DNA of 64,000 nucleotides from Dasypus novemcinctus (lineage: Eukaryota; Chordata; Mammalia; Cingulata; Dasypodidae). The notes below the pieces were generated by a model. It searched no databases. It was not told where the DNA came from and worked only from the letters and a program-made list of their open reading frames with translations. The position numbers and the translations under genes were made by a program. Shown here piece by piece: positions 24,033 to 36,240 of the stretch; position 1 is the first letter of the stretch, and the number at the start of each line of letters is the position of its first letter. The stretch spans positions 96,601,157 to 96,665,156 of the forward strand of contig NC_080680.1 in assembly GCF_030445035.2 (NCBI RefSeq), read 5' to 3'.

Positions 24033-26073
24033 AGAGAGGGCGGGGCAAGATGGTGACTGAGTGAGCTTACCTGACGGTCTCTCCTGCAAAGAAGCGGCTG
24101 GGCAGCGTTGGAGGTTCTCCGGGACCAGGCTATTTCAGGATTTTTGCAGGGCAGGAAGTGTCTGGACATCGATTTGGTGGGAAGGTAACAGGAGAGGATT
24201 AGTCTATAAGATATAATTGAAACTCTATTGCATGGAGGTGAAAGCTCCGAGTGGGACGCTCCCTCCTGGGGTGGGTGGAGCCACGGAACCAGCACTACGG
24301 CCCTGCTTTTTGGAGGCTCTGCAGTACTGGGGAATTTGCGAGCCCTGGGCGGGCTGTTAGGGGGTTGACAGGATGGGACGCCTATGCAGACCGATTTGGG
24401 GAGACAAATGGGGGATTTGTTGCAAAGCGGGGAATTTTTGATTGCAGACACAAGTAATAGCGCTTCTGCCTGGAGCCCCGCCCCCCCAAGCCCGGCTGCT
24501 GATCTGCAGCAGACTTAGATTGCTGGCAATAAAGGGACGTAACCGGGAGGCTGTTACAAAGTATGGCGGGGGGTAGGGGGGAATGTCTGGAAGCCGATTG
24601 GGGGAATATTTTGGAAAGCCTGGGAATTTCAGTTTTGGACTCTGTTGTCGGGGTATTGGCGGGAGCCCCACCCCCAGGCCTGGCTTCTGATCTGCGTCAT
24701 TAAATTGGCTGCAGTGTAGAGGCGCCCTCAGGTGTCCATTCCAGGGGCTTACAGGGTGGGAGCTGTCCTGAAGCTGAATTGATGATACATCCACAGAATA
24801 GACACCAGTGAGTGAGTGAATTGCAGGGTTCAGACACATAAGATAGAGTTTGTGGATCTGACATCCCCCATAGGGCTGGCACCCAGCTGCGGGGATCCCT
24901 GAAGGCTGTGTTACACTGCGGTGCTCCCAGGCTCCCTGTTGACCAGATCTTAGGTTGCCAAGTCTGAGTCCCCTAAACCCTGGAGGCCCACACCCCAGAG
25001 ACTCACACCTCTTGAGTCTTCAATATCTCAGACTTTCCATCCCTGAATCCATCACGCTCTGAGGTCCATCTGAGGTCCTTGAATGTCCTAGCCCTCAACG
25101 TTTGCGTTTTTTCTTTTTTCTTTCATTTTGTTTTGTATTTATTTTCATTTTATATTATTTTTTGTTTTTTTAATGTTCTGATTGCTAACATTGCATTGTC
25201 CCCTAGTCTTTTCTCCCAACGTATCCCCCAAAGTCTTTTTTTTTCACTTATTTAGGGTTTTTTTGTGGTTGTTGTTGCTGTTGCAGTTGGTGTATATCTT
25301 TTTTTTCTTTTCCCTACCTGTTCCCCACCCTTTAACCAATTCCATTTTCTTTCTTCCTTTCTTCTCTTTTTTTTCCGTTTTTTCTCTCTGTCTTGCCCTT
25401 CATTTTCTTCTTATTTTATTTTATCTTAATTATACAATAGGTGCTGCAGGGAACACCTCACATTTCCTGGGTTTCCTCATCCTACACTGCCTCATTTCTG
25501 TGTGAATTGATTTTGGCTACCTACACTATCCCCTTTCCCCTACATCTTGATATCCTCCATCATCTACTGACTCTCCTATATTCCACCTCCCTTTCTTTGA
25601 TCCCCAAAGTGTCTAACTCTTAATTTCTAATACCTTTGTCTTGTTTTCTGTCTGTTATCCACTCTTGAAACTATTACCTTTCCTTTCTCTTTCCCTCTCT
25701 CACAAAAATACTAGCTTTTTAATTCATACCATATTCATCCCATATTCAGTCGACTACCTCATTATAGGTACTCTACCTACTGCTATAACTCTACACAACT
25801 TACATGAATCTAATATCCATCCTCCCAGATCTCATATTGTTGCTCTGTTAACATTTATCACCAATACTACTTTACACTTTTTCCTTGCTTACACAATTGC
25901 CTTTCCCTGGCCCTAATACTTTCCTTTAAAGTGAACTCAACCAGCAATAAGAAATTAGAATAAGAAGAACACAGTGACAAAGACAAGATATAACACTTAT
26001 GCAAAAACAACAGTTAATTAATCCCCAAGACTAGACAAAGAAGATAAGGAACTGATTAAACCCATCAAGATAA
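24033..26073 (+). promoter_or_regulatory. L1-D 5'UTR/internal promoter
   Basis: The head (24033-24200) matches the head of L1-A, for example ACATCGATTTGG and GGGAAGGTAACAG. The middle (24354-24850) is a short tandem array of about 197-bp units, quite unlike the GC-rich array of L1-A. The tail starts with a T-rich tract (25100-25400), followed by AGGTGCTGCAGGG and sequence shared with L1-A, L1-B and L1-C down to ORF1. Promoter activity is inferred from what is known of L1 5'UTRs. Confidence 0.8.
24354..24850 (+). repeat. ~197-bp tandem units in the L1-D 5'UTR
   Basis: Unit starts are at 24354 (CTGTTAGGGGG), 24551 (CTGTTACAAAG) and 24748 (CTTACAGGG), so the spacing is 197 bp twice. Landmarks within units recur in order: ACCGATTTGG/GCCGATTGGG, GGGAATTT, TGGAGCCCCGCCC/GGAGCCCCACCC, GGCTGCTGATCTGC/GGCTTCTGATCTGC. 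The third unit is partial. The head at about 24150 has a related TGTCTGGACATCGATTTGG, hinting at an older unit. This recalls the monomers of mouse L1 promoters, though I see no sequence relation. Confidence 0.75.
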
Positions 26074-27045
26074 AATGATGACCAGGCAGCAAAAAAAACT
26101 ACAAACAAAACCAGTAATCAGGAAAACATAGCTGAATCCAATGAACAAACTAAAAGTCAGGAAGGGGAGCAGAAATTCACACAAGTAATGAAAGATCTCA
26201 GAATATTTATCACCAACAAATTTAATGAAGTAAAGGAAGAGGTTAACAACATGAAGACAACACTTGGAGGGGAAATTGCAGACATACGCGAAAAGATAAC
26301 AGATATGATAGGAATGAACACCACAGTTCAAGAAATCAAAAATACACTTGCAGCAAATATCAGCAGACTAGAAGAGGTAGAGCAGAGAATTAGTGATGTG
26401 GAAGGCAGTACATTGGAAATCAAACAGATAGTAGAATTGGTCGATAAAAAGATAGAAAAAATCCAGTTAGGACTTAGGGACCTGAATGATAATGCAAAAT
26501 GCTCAAACATACATATTACAGGCATTCCAGAAGGAGAAGAGATGGGAAAGGGGTCAGAAGGAGTGTTGCAGGAAATAATGGCTGAAAACTTCCCAAATCT
26601 ACTGAAAGAGACAGAAGTACATATCCAAGAAGCACAGTGCACCCCAATCATCATAAATTCCAACAAGCCCACCCCAAGACATATACTTATCAAATTATCC
26701 AATGCTCAAGACAAAGAGAAAATTCTAAAAGCAGCAAGAGAAAAGAAAACCATCACATACAAGGGAAGCTCCATAAGATTAAGGGCCAATTTCTCATCTG
26801 AAACCAAGGAGGCAAGAAGGCAGTGGTATGATATAGTCAAGGTACTAAAGGAAAAAAATTTCCAACCAAGAATACTCTATCCAGCTAAACTAGCATTCAA
26901 AAATGATGGAGAATTCAAAATATTCACAGATAAACAGAAACTGAAAGAGTATATCAACAAGAAACCTCCCCTTCAAGAAATTCTAAAGGGAGTTCTGCAG
27001 GAAGAAAGGAAAAAACAGGACAGGCAGAGTTGGAGGAGAGTGTAA
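26074..27045 (+). pseudogene. L1-D ORF1, frameshift near the start
   Basis: ATGATGACC at 26074 is the likely start. The frame fails within the first 20 codons, at an A-run (about 26090), and an in-frame stop follows near 26128. From 26188 the frame is open to the stop at 27045 (285 codons): coiled-coil-like part (IKNTLAANISRLEEVEQRIS), RRM (IHITGIPEGEE) and C-terminal domain (RHILIKLSNAQDKEKILKAA), ending QDRQSWRRV. The C-terminal end is the same as in L1-A. The protein would be full length but for the N-terminal lesion. Confidence 0.9.
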
Positions 27046-27120
27046 GAGCAACAAAAAAGACAAAAAGAGAAGGGGAAAAAAAAGCAAACAAAATATGACA
27101 AACACAAGTCCAATCAAAAT

Positions 27121-30100
27121 ATGGCTAACACAAATAATTCCTTGAAAGTAATAAAACTGAATGTCAACAGATTAAACTCACCTATCAAAAGATTCAGACT
27201 GGGACATTGGATAAGGAAATATGACCCATCTATATGCTGTCTACAAGAGACACATCTTAGATCCAGAGACTCATGGAGATTGAAAGTGAATGGTTGGAAA
27301 ACAATCATACAAGCAAACAATAACCAAAAAAAGGCAGGAGTAGCTATATTAATATCAGACAAAATAGACTTTAAATGCAAAACAATTGTGAGAGACAAAG
27401 AAGGATACTACATTTTAGTGAAAGGGATAATCTGTCAAGAAGATCGAACAATCATAAATATTTATGCTCCTAACAAAGGCGCCTCTAAATATGTGAGGCA
27501 AATGCTGGAAAAACTAAGTGAAAGAATAGATGCATCTACAATTATAGTGGGGGATTTTAATACACCACTATCAACTCTGGACAGAATATCTCAAAAGAGA
27601 ATCACTAAAGAAACAAAACATTTGAACAGTATATTAGAGGAGCTGGATCTAATAGACATATATAAATCATTACACCCAAACGCAGCAGGATATACATTTT
27701 TCTCAAGTGCACATGGATCATTCTCCAAGATAGACCATATGCTAGGCCACGAAGAAAGGCTTAATGTTCAGAAAGATTGAAATCATACAGAATAATATCT
27801 CTGACGACAGTGGAGTGAAGCTGGAAATTTGCAAGGGCCAGAGGCCAAGATTTCACACCATGATTTGGAAATTAAACAGCACACTCTTAGAAAAACAGTG
27901 GGACAAAGAGGAAATCTCAAAAGAAATCAACGAGTACCTTGAAAGAAATGATAATGATAACACAACATACCAAAATTTATGGGATGCAGCAAAAGCAGTA
28001 CTGAGAGGGAAATTTATAGCCATAAATTCTTATATCAAAAAAGAAGAAAGAGCGAAAATTGAAGAACTAACTGCACATTTGGAGGAATTAGAAAAAAACA
28101 ACAAAGTAATCCAACAGGAAGAAGAAGGAAAGAAATAACAAAGATAAGAGCAGAACTAAATGAAATAGAAAATAAGAAAGCACTTGAAAAGATAAACAAG
28201 ACCAAGAGCTGTTTTTTTGAGAAGATCAACAAAATTGGCAAACCTTTAGTGAGACTAACAAAGAAAAAAAGAGAGAAGATGCAAATACACAAAATAAGAA
28301 GTGAGAAAGGAGATATCACCACTGACCCCACAGAAATAAAGACTATCATAAGAGGATACTTTGAAAAACTATATTCCAACAAAAATGACAATTCAGAGGA
28401 AATGGACAAATTTCTAGAAACACATAAGCAGCCCATATTGACGAAAGAAGAAATTGATGATCTCAACAAACCAATCACGAGTAAAGAGATAGAATCAGTT
28501 ATTAAAAACCTCCCAACTAAGAAGAGCCCAGGCCAGATGGCTTCACAGGTAAAATTCCGGAAAAAACTAACACCAATCCTACTGAAATTCTTCCAAAAAA
28601 TTGAAACAGAAGGAACATTGTCTAACTCATTCTATGATGCCAACATTACCCTAGTACCAAAGCCAAACAAAGACACCACAAGAAAGGAAAATTGCAGACC
28701 AATTTCTCTAATGAACCTAGACACAAAAATACTTAACAAAATACTTGCTAATCGTATTCAACAACACATTAAACAAATTATACACCACGACCAAGTGGGA
28801 TTCATTCCAGGTATGCAAGAATGGTTCAACATAAGAAAATCATTGTAATACACCATATAAACAGACTGAGGGAATAAAATCAGATGATTATATCTATAGA
28901 TGCAGAAAAAGCATTTGACAAAATACAACACCCTTTCTTGATAAAAACACTCCAAAAGATCGGAATACAAGGACATTTTCTGAACATGATAAAGAGTATC
29001 TATGAAAAACCTACAGCCAACATCGTTTACAATGGAGAAATCCTAAAATCCTTCCCTCGAAAGTCAGGAACAAGACAAGGATGCCCACGATCTCCCCTTC
29101 TATTTAACATGGTCTTAGAAGTACTTGCTCAAGCACTGAGGCAAGAACCAGATATAAAAGGCATTCAAATTGGAAAGGAAGAAGTCAAAATTTCATTTTT
29201 TGCAGATGACATGATCCTATACATAGAGAACCCTGAGAGGTCTACAACAAAGCTTCTAGAACTCATAAATGAGTTTAGTAAAGTTGAAGGTTATAAGATC
29301 AATGTGCAAAAATCAGTAGCATTTCCGTACACCAATAATGAGCAAGATCAGGAAGAAATCAAGAAACAAATACTATTCACAATAGTAAATGAAATAATCA
29401 AATACTTAGGAATAAATTTAACTAAAGATGTAAAAAATTTATACACCGAGAACTATACAAGACTGTTCAAGGAAATCAAAGAAGACCTAAATAAATGGAA
29501 GAATATTCCCTGTTCATGGATAGGAAGAATAAATATTATTAAGATGTCTATCCTACCAAAACTGATTTACACATTCAATGCAATTCCAATAAAAATCAAC
29601 ACAGCCTTCTTTAAGGTACTAGAAAAACTAACTATGAAATTTATTTGGAAAGGAAAGAGGCCCCGAATAGCCAAGGACATATTGAAAAAGAAAAACGAAA
29701 TTGGAGGAATCACACTACCTGACTTCAAAACATACTACAAAGCTACAGTAGTGAAAACAGCATGGTATTGGCATAAGGAGAGACACACAGACCAATGCAA
29801 TCAAAATGAAAGTTCTGATATAGAACCTCATCTATATAGCCATATAATATTCGATAAAGCCACCAAACCCTCTCAGCTGGGAGAGAATGGCCTATTCAAC
29901 AAATGGTGCCTTGAGAACTGGATATCCATAAGTAGAAGAATGAAAGAGGATTACCATCTCACACCTTATACAAAGATCAACTCAAGATGGATCAAAGACC
30001 TAAATATAAGAGCCAAGACCATGAAGACCTTGGAAAGCAGTGTAGGGAAACATCTACAGGACCTTGTAATAGGAAATGGGTACATGAAAAGCACGAGCAG

Positions 30101-30879
30101 CAAAAGAACAAATAGATAAACGGTGCACCTCAAAGGAGTTTGTCAAGAAAGTAAAAAGGGAACCTACACAATGGGAGAAAATATTTGGCAACCATATATT
30201 GGATAAGAGACATAACTTGCATATATAAAGAACTCCTACATCTTCAAAATAAAAAGATAAACAACCCATTTAAAAAATGGGAAAAAGAATTAAACAGACA
30301 CTTCTCCAAAGAAGAAATACAAATGGCTAAAAAGCACATGAAAAAATGCTCCAAATCTCTAGCTATCAGGGAAATGCAAATCAAAACTACAATGAGATAC
30401 CATCTTACTCCCATAAGATTGGCAGCTATGAAAAAAACAGAATACAAATGCTGGAGAGGATGTGAAGAAATGGGAACACTCATCCACTGCTGGTGGGAAT
30501 GCAGAAGGATACAACCATTCTGGAGGACAGTTTGGCGGTTTCTCAAAAAACTAACCATAGATTTGCCATATGACCCAGCAATGCCATTGCTTGGTATATA
30601 GCCAGCAGAACTGAAAACAAGGACACAAACGATATATGCACACCAATGTTCATAGCAGCACTGTTCACTATCGCCAAAAGTTGGAATCAACCCAAATGCC
30701 CATCAACAGATGAGTGGATCAATAAAATGTGGTATATACATACAATGGAATACTACTCGGTTGTAAGAACAAACACACTACAAACACACGTGATAACATG
30801 GATGAATCTTGAGAACCTTATGTTGAGTGGAGCAACCCAGGCATTGAAGGACAAATACTACATGACCTCAATGATATGA
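27121..30879 (+). pseudogene. L1-D ORF2, long reverse-transcriptase frame but disrupted
   Basis: The endonuclease domain is complete in one frame (27121-27780): LNVNRLNSP, LQETHLRS, VGDFNTPLS and FSKIDHML, i.e. the Asn/Glu, Asp/Asn and Asp/His catalytic blocks (Arg replaces the usual Gly after NVN). A frameshift follows near 27765 and another near 28138. A small deletion at about 28540 removes residues after TKKSPG. The reverse transcriptase reads for 411 codons (28884-30119) with [14 protein letters not shown] and FADDMILY. A deletion at about 30085-30125 breaks the frame before the C-terminal part (30185-30601, [16 protein letters not shown]), and a last piece runs to 30879. It cannot make an intact protein. 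Confidence 0.92.
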
Positions 30880-31950
30880 AATAAGCAAGCTGCCTCAGAG
30901 AGCTAGAGACTGAAAGATAGGCTTACAAGAAATCGAGGGGTAGAGGAAGGATGTAAGCTGACATCTACATGGGTGTAATCTATGATAAGCTGGAGGTAAG
31001 TATGTGTATAAGGAAGAGAAAAAATGGGGGCAAGGGGTTACCTTTGGATGGGGCTTTGAAGGTTTGAGGGGGGCTAGGGATGGGCGGATGGGTAATATTG
31101 CCCAAGAAATTGGGGGGAGGGAGGGGCAACATACGAACATAGGAGATTGTCAGGTGTTGGTTGAGAGTATAATGCTGAGAAAACCTTTTCAAAATATAAT
31201 TAGAAATGTTACCTGTTTAAGATCCTCAAAGGGGATAATCTGATGCAGGACAGACTCCTAGGGAATATGTGAATGCTCAGTTTGCCAGAGTGGGTTATAC
31301 CATTGGGTAGAGACCCATATAATGAGAGTGAATGTAGACCCACATCCTGGGGAGGACTGATGCCATCAAATAAAGGGAACTGTATCTCTCAAGAGAAAGG
31401 GTGGTTCCAAGGGCATTAGGGCAGTTGAGCAAGTCAAGCCCTCAACACTGTTGCAAGTATCTCGGAACATGGCTCCTCAAGAAATGAAGATTGACTGTCA
31501 CTGTGGGCCCCAAGGGGAGGGGGAAATAGATATTGAATAGATGGAACCAAAGTAAATGTGAGGGCAAAAGAAGTGTTTCGTGAGAGTACACAAGGATGGA
31601 TATAAAATATGTAATATTACACCAAAAACATATAGGGGACGACAGACTAATAATGTAAACCATAATGTAAAACATAGGATAACTAAAAATTTAGAAAACT
31701 GTATAGCCTAAAGTATAAACCACAATGTAAACACAAATGTTACCTTGTTTGAAAGCTATTGTCTCAATATCTGTACATCAGTTTCAGTAAATATGATATG
31801 AATAAGTTAAAAGATTATCACTGTGGAAGGGAAAAGGTTTTATAATGGATATGTGGGAGTACTGTATATTGTATATATGAATTACTGTGATCTAAGGCTC
31901 TTGTGAAGAGAACCTCAATAATTAGGAAAAAAGAAAAGAAAAAGATAGGA
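30880..31950 (+). other. 3'UTR of L1-D
   Basis: It starts right after the ORF2 stop (AATAAGCAAGCTGCC), carries G-rich runs near 31050-31130, and ends with an A-rich, GAAAAG-containing tail. It is the uninterrupted version of the L1-A 3'UTR and shows where the 187-bp insertion of L1-A sits. No coding signal is seen. Confidence 0.8.
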
Positions 31951-31960
31951 TGTAGAATTT

Positions 31961-33712
31961 TTCCAAATCAATATGTATTCTATATCTAACCTTTAAACTC
32001 ATCACTATATTCCATTTTACTAGTAAGGGAACCTGACATTATATTGGGCTTCACTTTTCAGGAAGTTTTGGATCACAGAGTGGTTCAACAATGGCAGTGG
32101 AGGAATTCTAGTATGGGATGTTATTGACAGGTGATACATGGTTGACAGGGAGTTATACAGGGCATGTGTCCAGGGTGCATGGAAATGTTTGGATATACTC
32201 ATAGTGGAAACAATTAAAAGCAACAGCTGGGGGGGTACTGGGTTCCTGGCTGGGAGGGGCTCTGTCGTGGTCCCTAGGGGAGCAGTGGCCGTCCCCCAGG
32301 TGCAACGGCAAGGACCAGGAAGGAATGAGGGTCCAACAGTAAGCCCCTGATACTAATGACTATGCTTATGAGCCTATACACCTGAAATAAGAACAAAGCC
32401 TAGAGCAGCACTGTGCCTAAGAGTTCCCTCCTGACAGCCTCTGTGTTACTCAAATGTGGCCAGTCTCAAAGCCAAATTCAGCATGTAAATGCAATGCCTT
32501 CCCCCCAGCGTGGGACATGACACCCGGGGATGAGTCTCCTTGGCACCGAGGGATCACTACCAAGTACCAGCTGATGACGTAACTAGAAAATGACCTTGAA
32601 TTAAAGGTTCAACGCGGACCAGCAGAATATCCTGTCTACATATAATAACAGGAGTTAAAAATGCTGTTTGACCTAAAGTAAGGGGGAAATGGAAAGGACA
32701 AATGAGTTTATATGGCTATGAGTCTCTAAAAAAGAGTCTGGAGGTTGTCAGAAGGATTGCCCTTATGCACACCTGAGCAGAGTCTCAGAGACAGATAAAG
32801 TAGATACAACCCCAGGTATTGGTCCTTTTGAGGGCTAAAGAGACCCACAGGTTTTATGGTCATGGCAGATGGGGCTCACTGCCTTGTCAGTTGGCCCTTC
32901 TTTGGAGCTGGTGTTTCTGCGTGATGGAGCTGGACTCAGATGGGATCTCTTTTCACAAGCCTTTCATGCTGCTTTACTGGAATTGTAGTTGGTGCTGGGG
33001 TTTAAGATGTATCTAGGGGATTTGAATCTCTGGACTGACAATATGATAGCCAGGCCCTGAGCCTCAACAGACTTCAGCTCCTACATTCTGATTTATTGGA
33101 CTTACCCCACTCAGCTAACATGGAGTTGAAGAATGTCAACCACCACACCATGGAGCCTAGAGTGCCTACAACTGAAAACAGGAGGATTGCATCCAGTATC
33201 CATGTGGAATCTAAGCCCCCTCTTGACATAGATGTGGAATGGACACAATCACGCCAAGGTCCACAGGAAGGAGGAATACAGTAAGGATTAGAGTGGACTT
33301 AATGATATTCTATGCATGAACTATTGTGGTTAATAATCAAGAAAGTGTGGCATTGGTGTGGAAAAAGTGGCCATGGTGGTTGCTGGGTGCGGGGAATGGG
33401 AGGAAAAGATGAGATGTGGAGGCGTTTTCGGGACTTGGAGTTGTCTTTGGTGGTGCTCCAGGGACAATTGCTGGATATTGTATGTCCTCCCATGGCCCAC
33501 TGGATGGAACGTGAGAGAGTGTGGGCTATGGTGTGGACCACGGGCCATGGGGTGCAACGATGCCCAGTGATATACTCACCAGATGCAATGGATGTGTCAT
33601 GATGATGGGGGAGAGTGTTACTGTGTGGGGAGTGGTGGAGTGGGGGCGGTGGGGGTGAATGGGGACCTCATATTTTTTTAATGTAATATTTTTTTAAAAA
33701 TGAATAAATTGA
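31961..33712 (+). mobile_element. Element X, longest copy (1.75 kb)
   Basis: This copy includes about 300 bp of 5' sequence missing from the 12.3- and 44.4-kb copies and matching 19060-19380. It then follows the common body: CAGCGTGGGACATGACACC, TTATATGGCTATGAGTC, the GACTTGGAGTTGTC region, ATGATGATGGGGGAGAGTG, a G-rich run and an A/T-rich tail. The 9-bp repeat GTAGAATTT (31952-31960 and 33713-33721) fits a target-site duplication. The reading frame seen in the 44.4-kb copy is broken early here by a stop after MAMSL. No function is claimed. Confidence 0.75.
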
Positions 33713-33719
33713 GTAGAAT

Positions 33720-36240
33720 TTGGAAAAAAATAAAAATAAAAATAAAAAAAGAAAATGAAAATTTAAAAAAAAATCAACAGGAATTACTAGAAAATAATAG
33801 AAAACAAGCACAGAACAGAGAGTACCAACAAAAGCAATAAGCATTCCTCTGAAAAAGCAGTAAAAATTGATTCTGGCAAAACTGATCAAGAAAAAGAAGC
33901 CATACACAAAGAAAAAAATCAGGAATACAGCAACTATATCACTGTAAATACAACAATAATTACAAATATAATAAGAGAATATTATAAACAAATTTATGCC
34001 CATAAATTAGACTAAATTAGACTACTAAGATGACATGGACAAATTCCTTTAAAAAGAAATAATTCTTCACAAGAAGAAATAGAAAATCTGAATAGTTAGT
34101 CCTTTATGTATTAAAGAAGTTGAACTGTCGTTTAAACCTCCCAACCGAAACAAAAAAAACCAATTCCATGCTTAATGGCTTCACCACTGAATTATTTTAA
34201 ATTTTTACAGAAATTTTAAACATCAGTTCTACACAAATTTTCCCTTGGAGTAGAAACAGAGGGAACACTTCCCAGATTGTTCTATAATTCCACAATAACC
34301 TTGATACCAAAACCTGACAAACACATTATCCAAGGAAGGAAATTTATAAGCATATCTCTTATAAGGATAGATACGAGTAAATTTTTTAAAAAACAAAATT
34401 TATTAATACATAAAATGGATATCATGCAAACTTGGTTTTTTCCACAAATACAAAGTTAGTTTAAAATTCAAAATTAATCTATGTAATTAGCAACATTTTA
34501 AAAGAGAAAATCATATAATCATAGCAATATATGCAGAGAAAATAATGGGTAAATTCAATACCCATTTGCAATATAAAAAATGAAATCTCTTAGTAAACTT
34601 ATAGAAGGGAAGTTCCTTAAGCTGATAAAGGATATATACAGATAATATCATGCTTAATGGTGAAATATTAAGAGCATTCCCCTAAAGATTGGTAATAAGA
34701 AAAGTATATCTACTAGAATGATTTATATTCAATATTAAAACATATGCCTTAGCCAGTACAAAAAGGGTAAGAAGAAATAAAACTATCATTATTTGCAAAT
34801 GACACAATTGTGTACAAAGAAAAAGAATCCAAAGGAATCAACAGTTTCACATTGAGAATTCATAACTGAAATTAGCAGGGGTGCAAGGTCCAATTCAACA
34901 TGCAAAATTACATCATTTAAATATTCCGTAAAAACTAAAATAGAATTTTAAAAATATTTTAATTATAATCAAATCTAAAACTATCAAATATTTTGGAAAA
35001 ATACCTAACAAATGATATGCAAGCCTGTACAAAATGTATAAAGAAAAATTTAAGAACACCTACATAAATGAAGAAACATGAATATGGATTGGAAGACTTG
35101 AGGTTATCAATTCTCTTCAAATATGTCTGAAGATATAATGCAATCACACAAAAATTCCAAGAAGGAATTTATGGAAATTGACAAACTCATACAAAAATAT
35201 ATATGGGAAAGCAAAGGGCCAAATATAGCCAAAACCATCTTGAAGAAGAAAAACAAAGCAGTAAAAATCACACTGTTGGTTATTAAGACATATGTTGAAG
35301 ATCCAAGACTTAAGGGAGTATGCTATTAGGAAAATAAAATACATCAGAAAAGAGAACACATAAATAGATACAGACATGATTTGTGGCACAGGTGGCACTG
35401 CACATTAGTGAAGAAAGTAGATATCCATATGGAAAAATTAACCTTGGTGTCTACTTCACATATGAACAAATTCCAATTCCAGGTTCTTTGTAGCTCTAAG
35501 TATAAAAGGTGAAGCAATAATGTTCCTAGACAACATAGGAGAATATCTTTATGATCTTGGAGTAAACAGATTTCTTAAACAGGCATGAAATCTAAACATA
35601 AAGGAAAATAATAATAAACAAACTACACTACGAAAAGGACCTTCTGCTCATCAAAAGATCAGATTAAGCAAGTAAAAGACCCAGTCACAGAGGGGGAAAT
35701 GGTGTTTGTAACATATATATCTAACAAATGACTTAGGTTCAGAATTTTTTTAAAATCAATAAATAAATACAAGACAAACAATCCAAAAGAAAAAATGGTC
35801 AAGATAGTTAAACAGACACTATACAAAAAAAGAAGCTATTCAATGGTCAAAATTCATATGAAAAGGTTCTGAAACTTATTCATTTACCAAGTAATAATTC
35901 ACTCATACTAACAATAAACCATATATTTAGCAAGGTCACTGAATACAAGATCAACATACAAAATAAATGTTGACTCTACATATTTGCTACAAACAATCAG
36001 AAAATGAATTTTAAATGCCATTTATAATGACATGAAAAAATCAAATATCAAGAAATAAAGCTACTGGAAGATATTCAAGACCTCCATATTGAAAACCTCA
36101 AAATATTTCTGAGGGTAATTAAAGACTTCAATAAATGGAAAAGTTCATATACTGGAAGACAATATTGTTTAGAATTCAGTTCTCCCCAAATTAATCTATA
36201 GATTTAATAAAAACTCAATCAAATTCAAACCTCAGCCAGT
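33720..36240 (+). pseudogene. Old L1 ORF2 remnant
   Basis: Decayed reverse-transcriptase sequence in the plus direction. Recognisable phrases come in ORF2 order: CCATGCTTAATGGCTTCACC (34167), ATTATTTGCAAATGACAC (34790, degenerate ADD box) and GGAAAGCAAAGGGCC (35205). No frame stays open for more than about 85 codons. It is much older than L1-A, C and D, judging by the number of stops and indels. Confidence 0.75.

Larger units (their letters stand above)
24033..31950 (+). mobile_element. L1-D: full-length LINE-1
   Basis: A complete plus-strand layout is seen: 5'UTR (24033-26073) starting GGGCAAGATGG, ORF1 (26074-27045), a spacer of about 75 bp, ORF2 (27121-30879) and a 3'UTR (30880-31950) ending in A-rich sequence. 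It is closely related to L1-A in both ORFs and in the 3'UTR. Both ORFs carry a few frameshifts and short deletions, so the copy is dead but young. A 1.75-kb element X copy begins about 10 bp after it. Confidence 0.92.
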
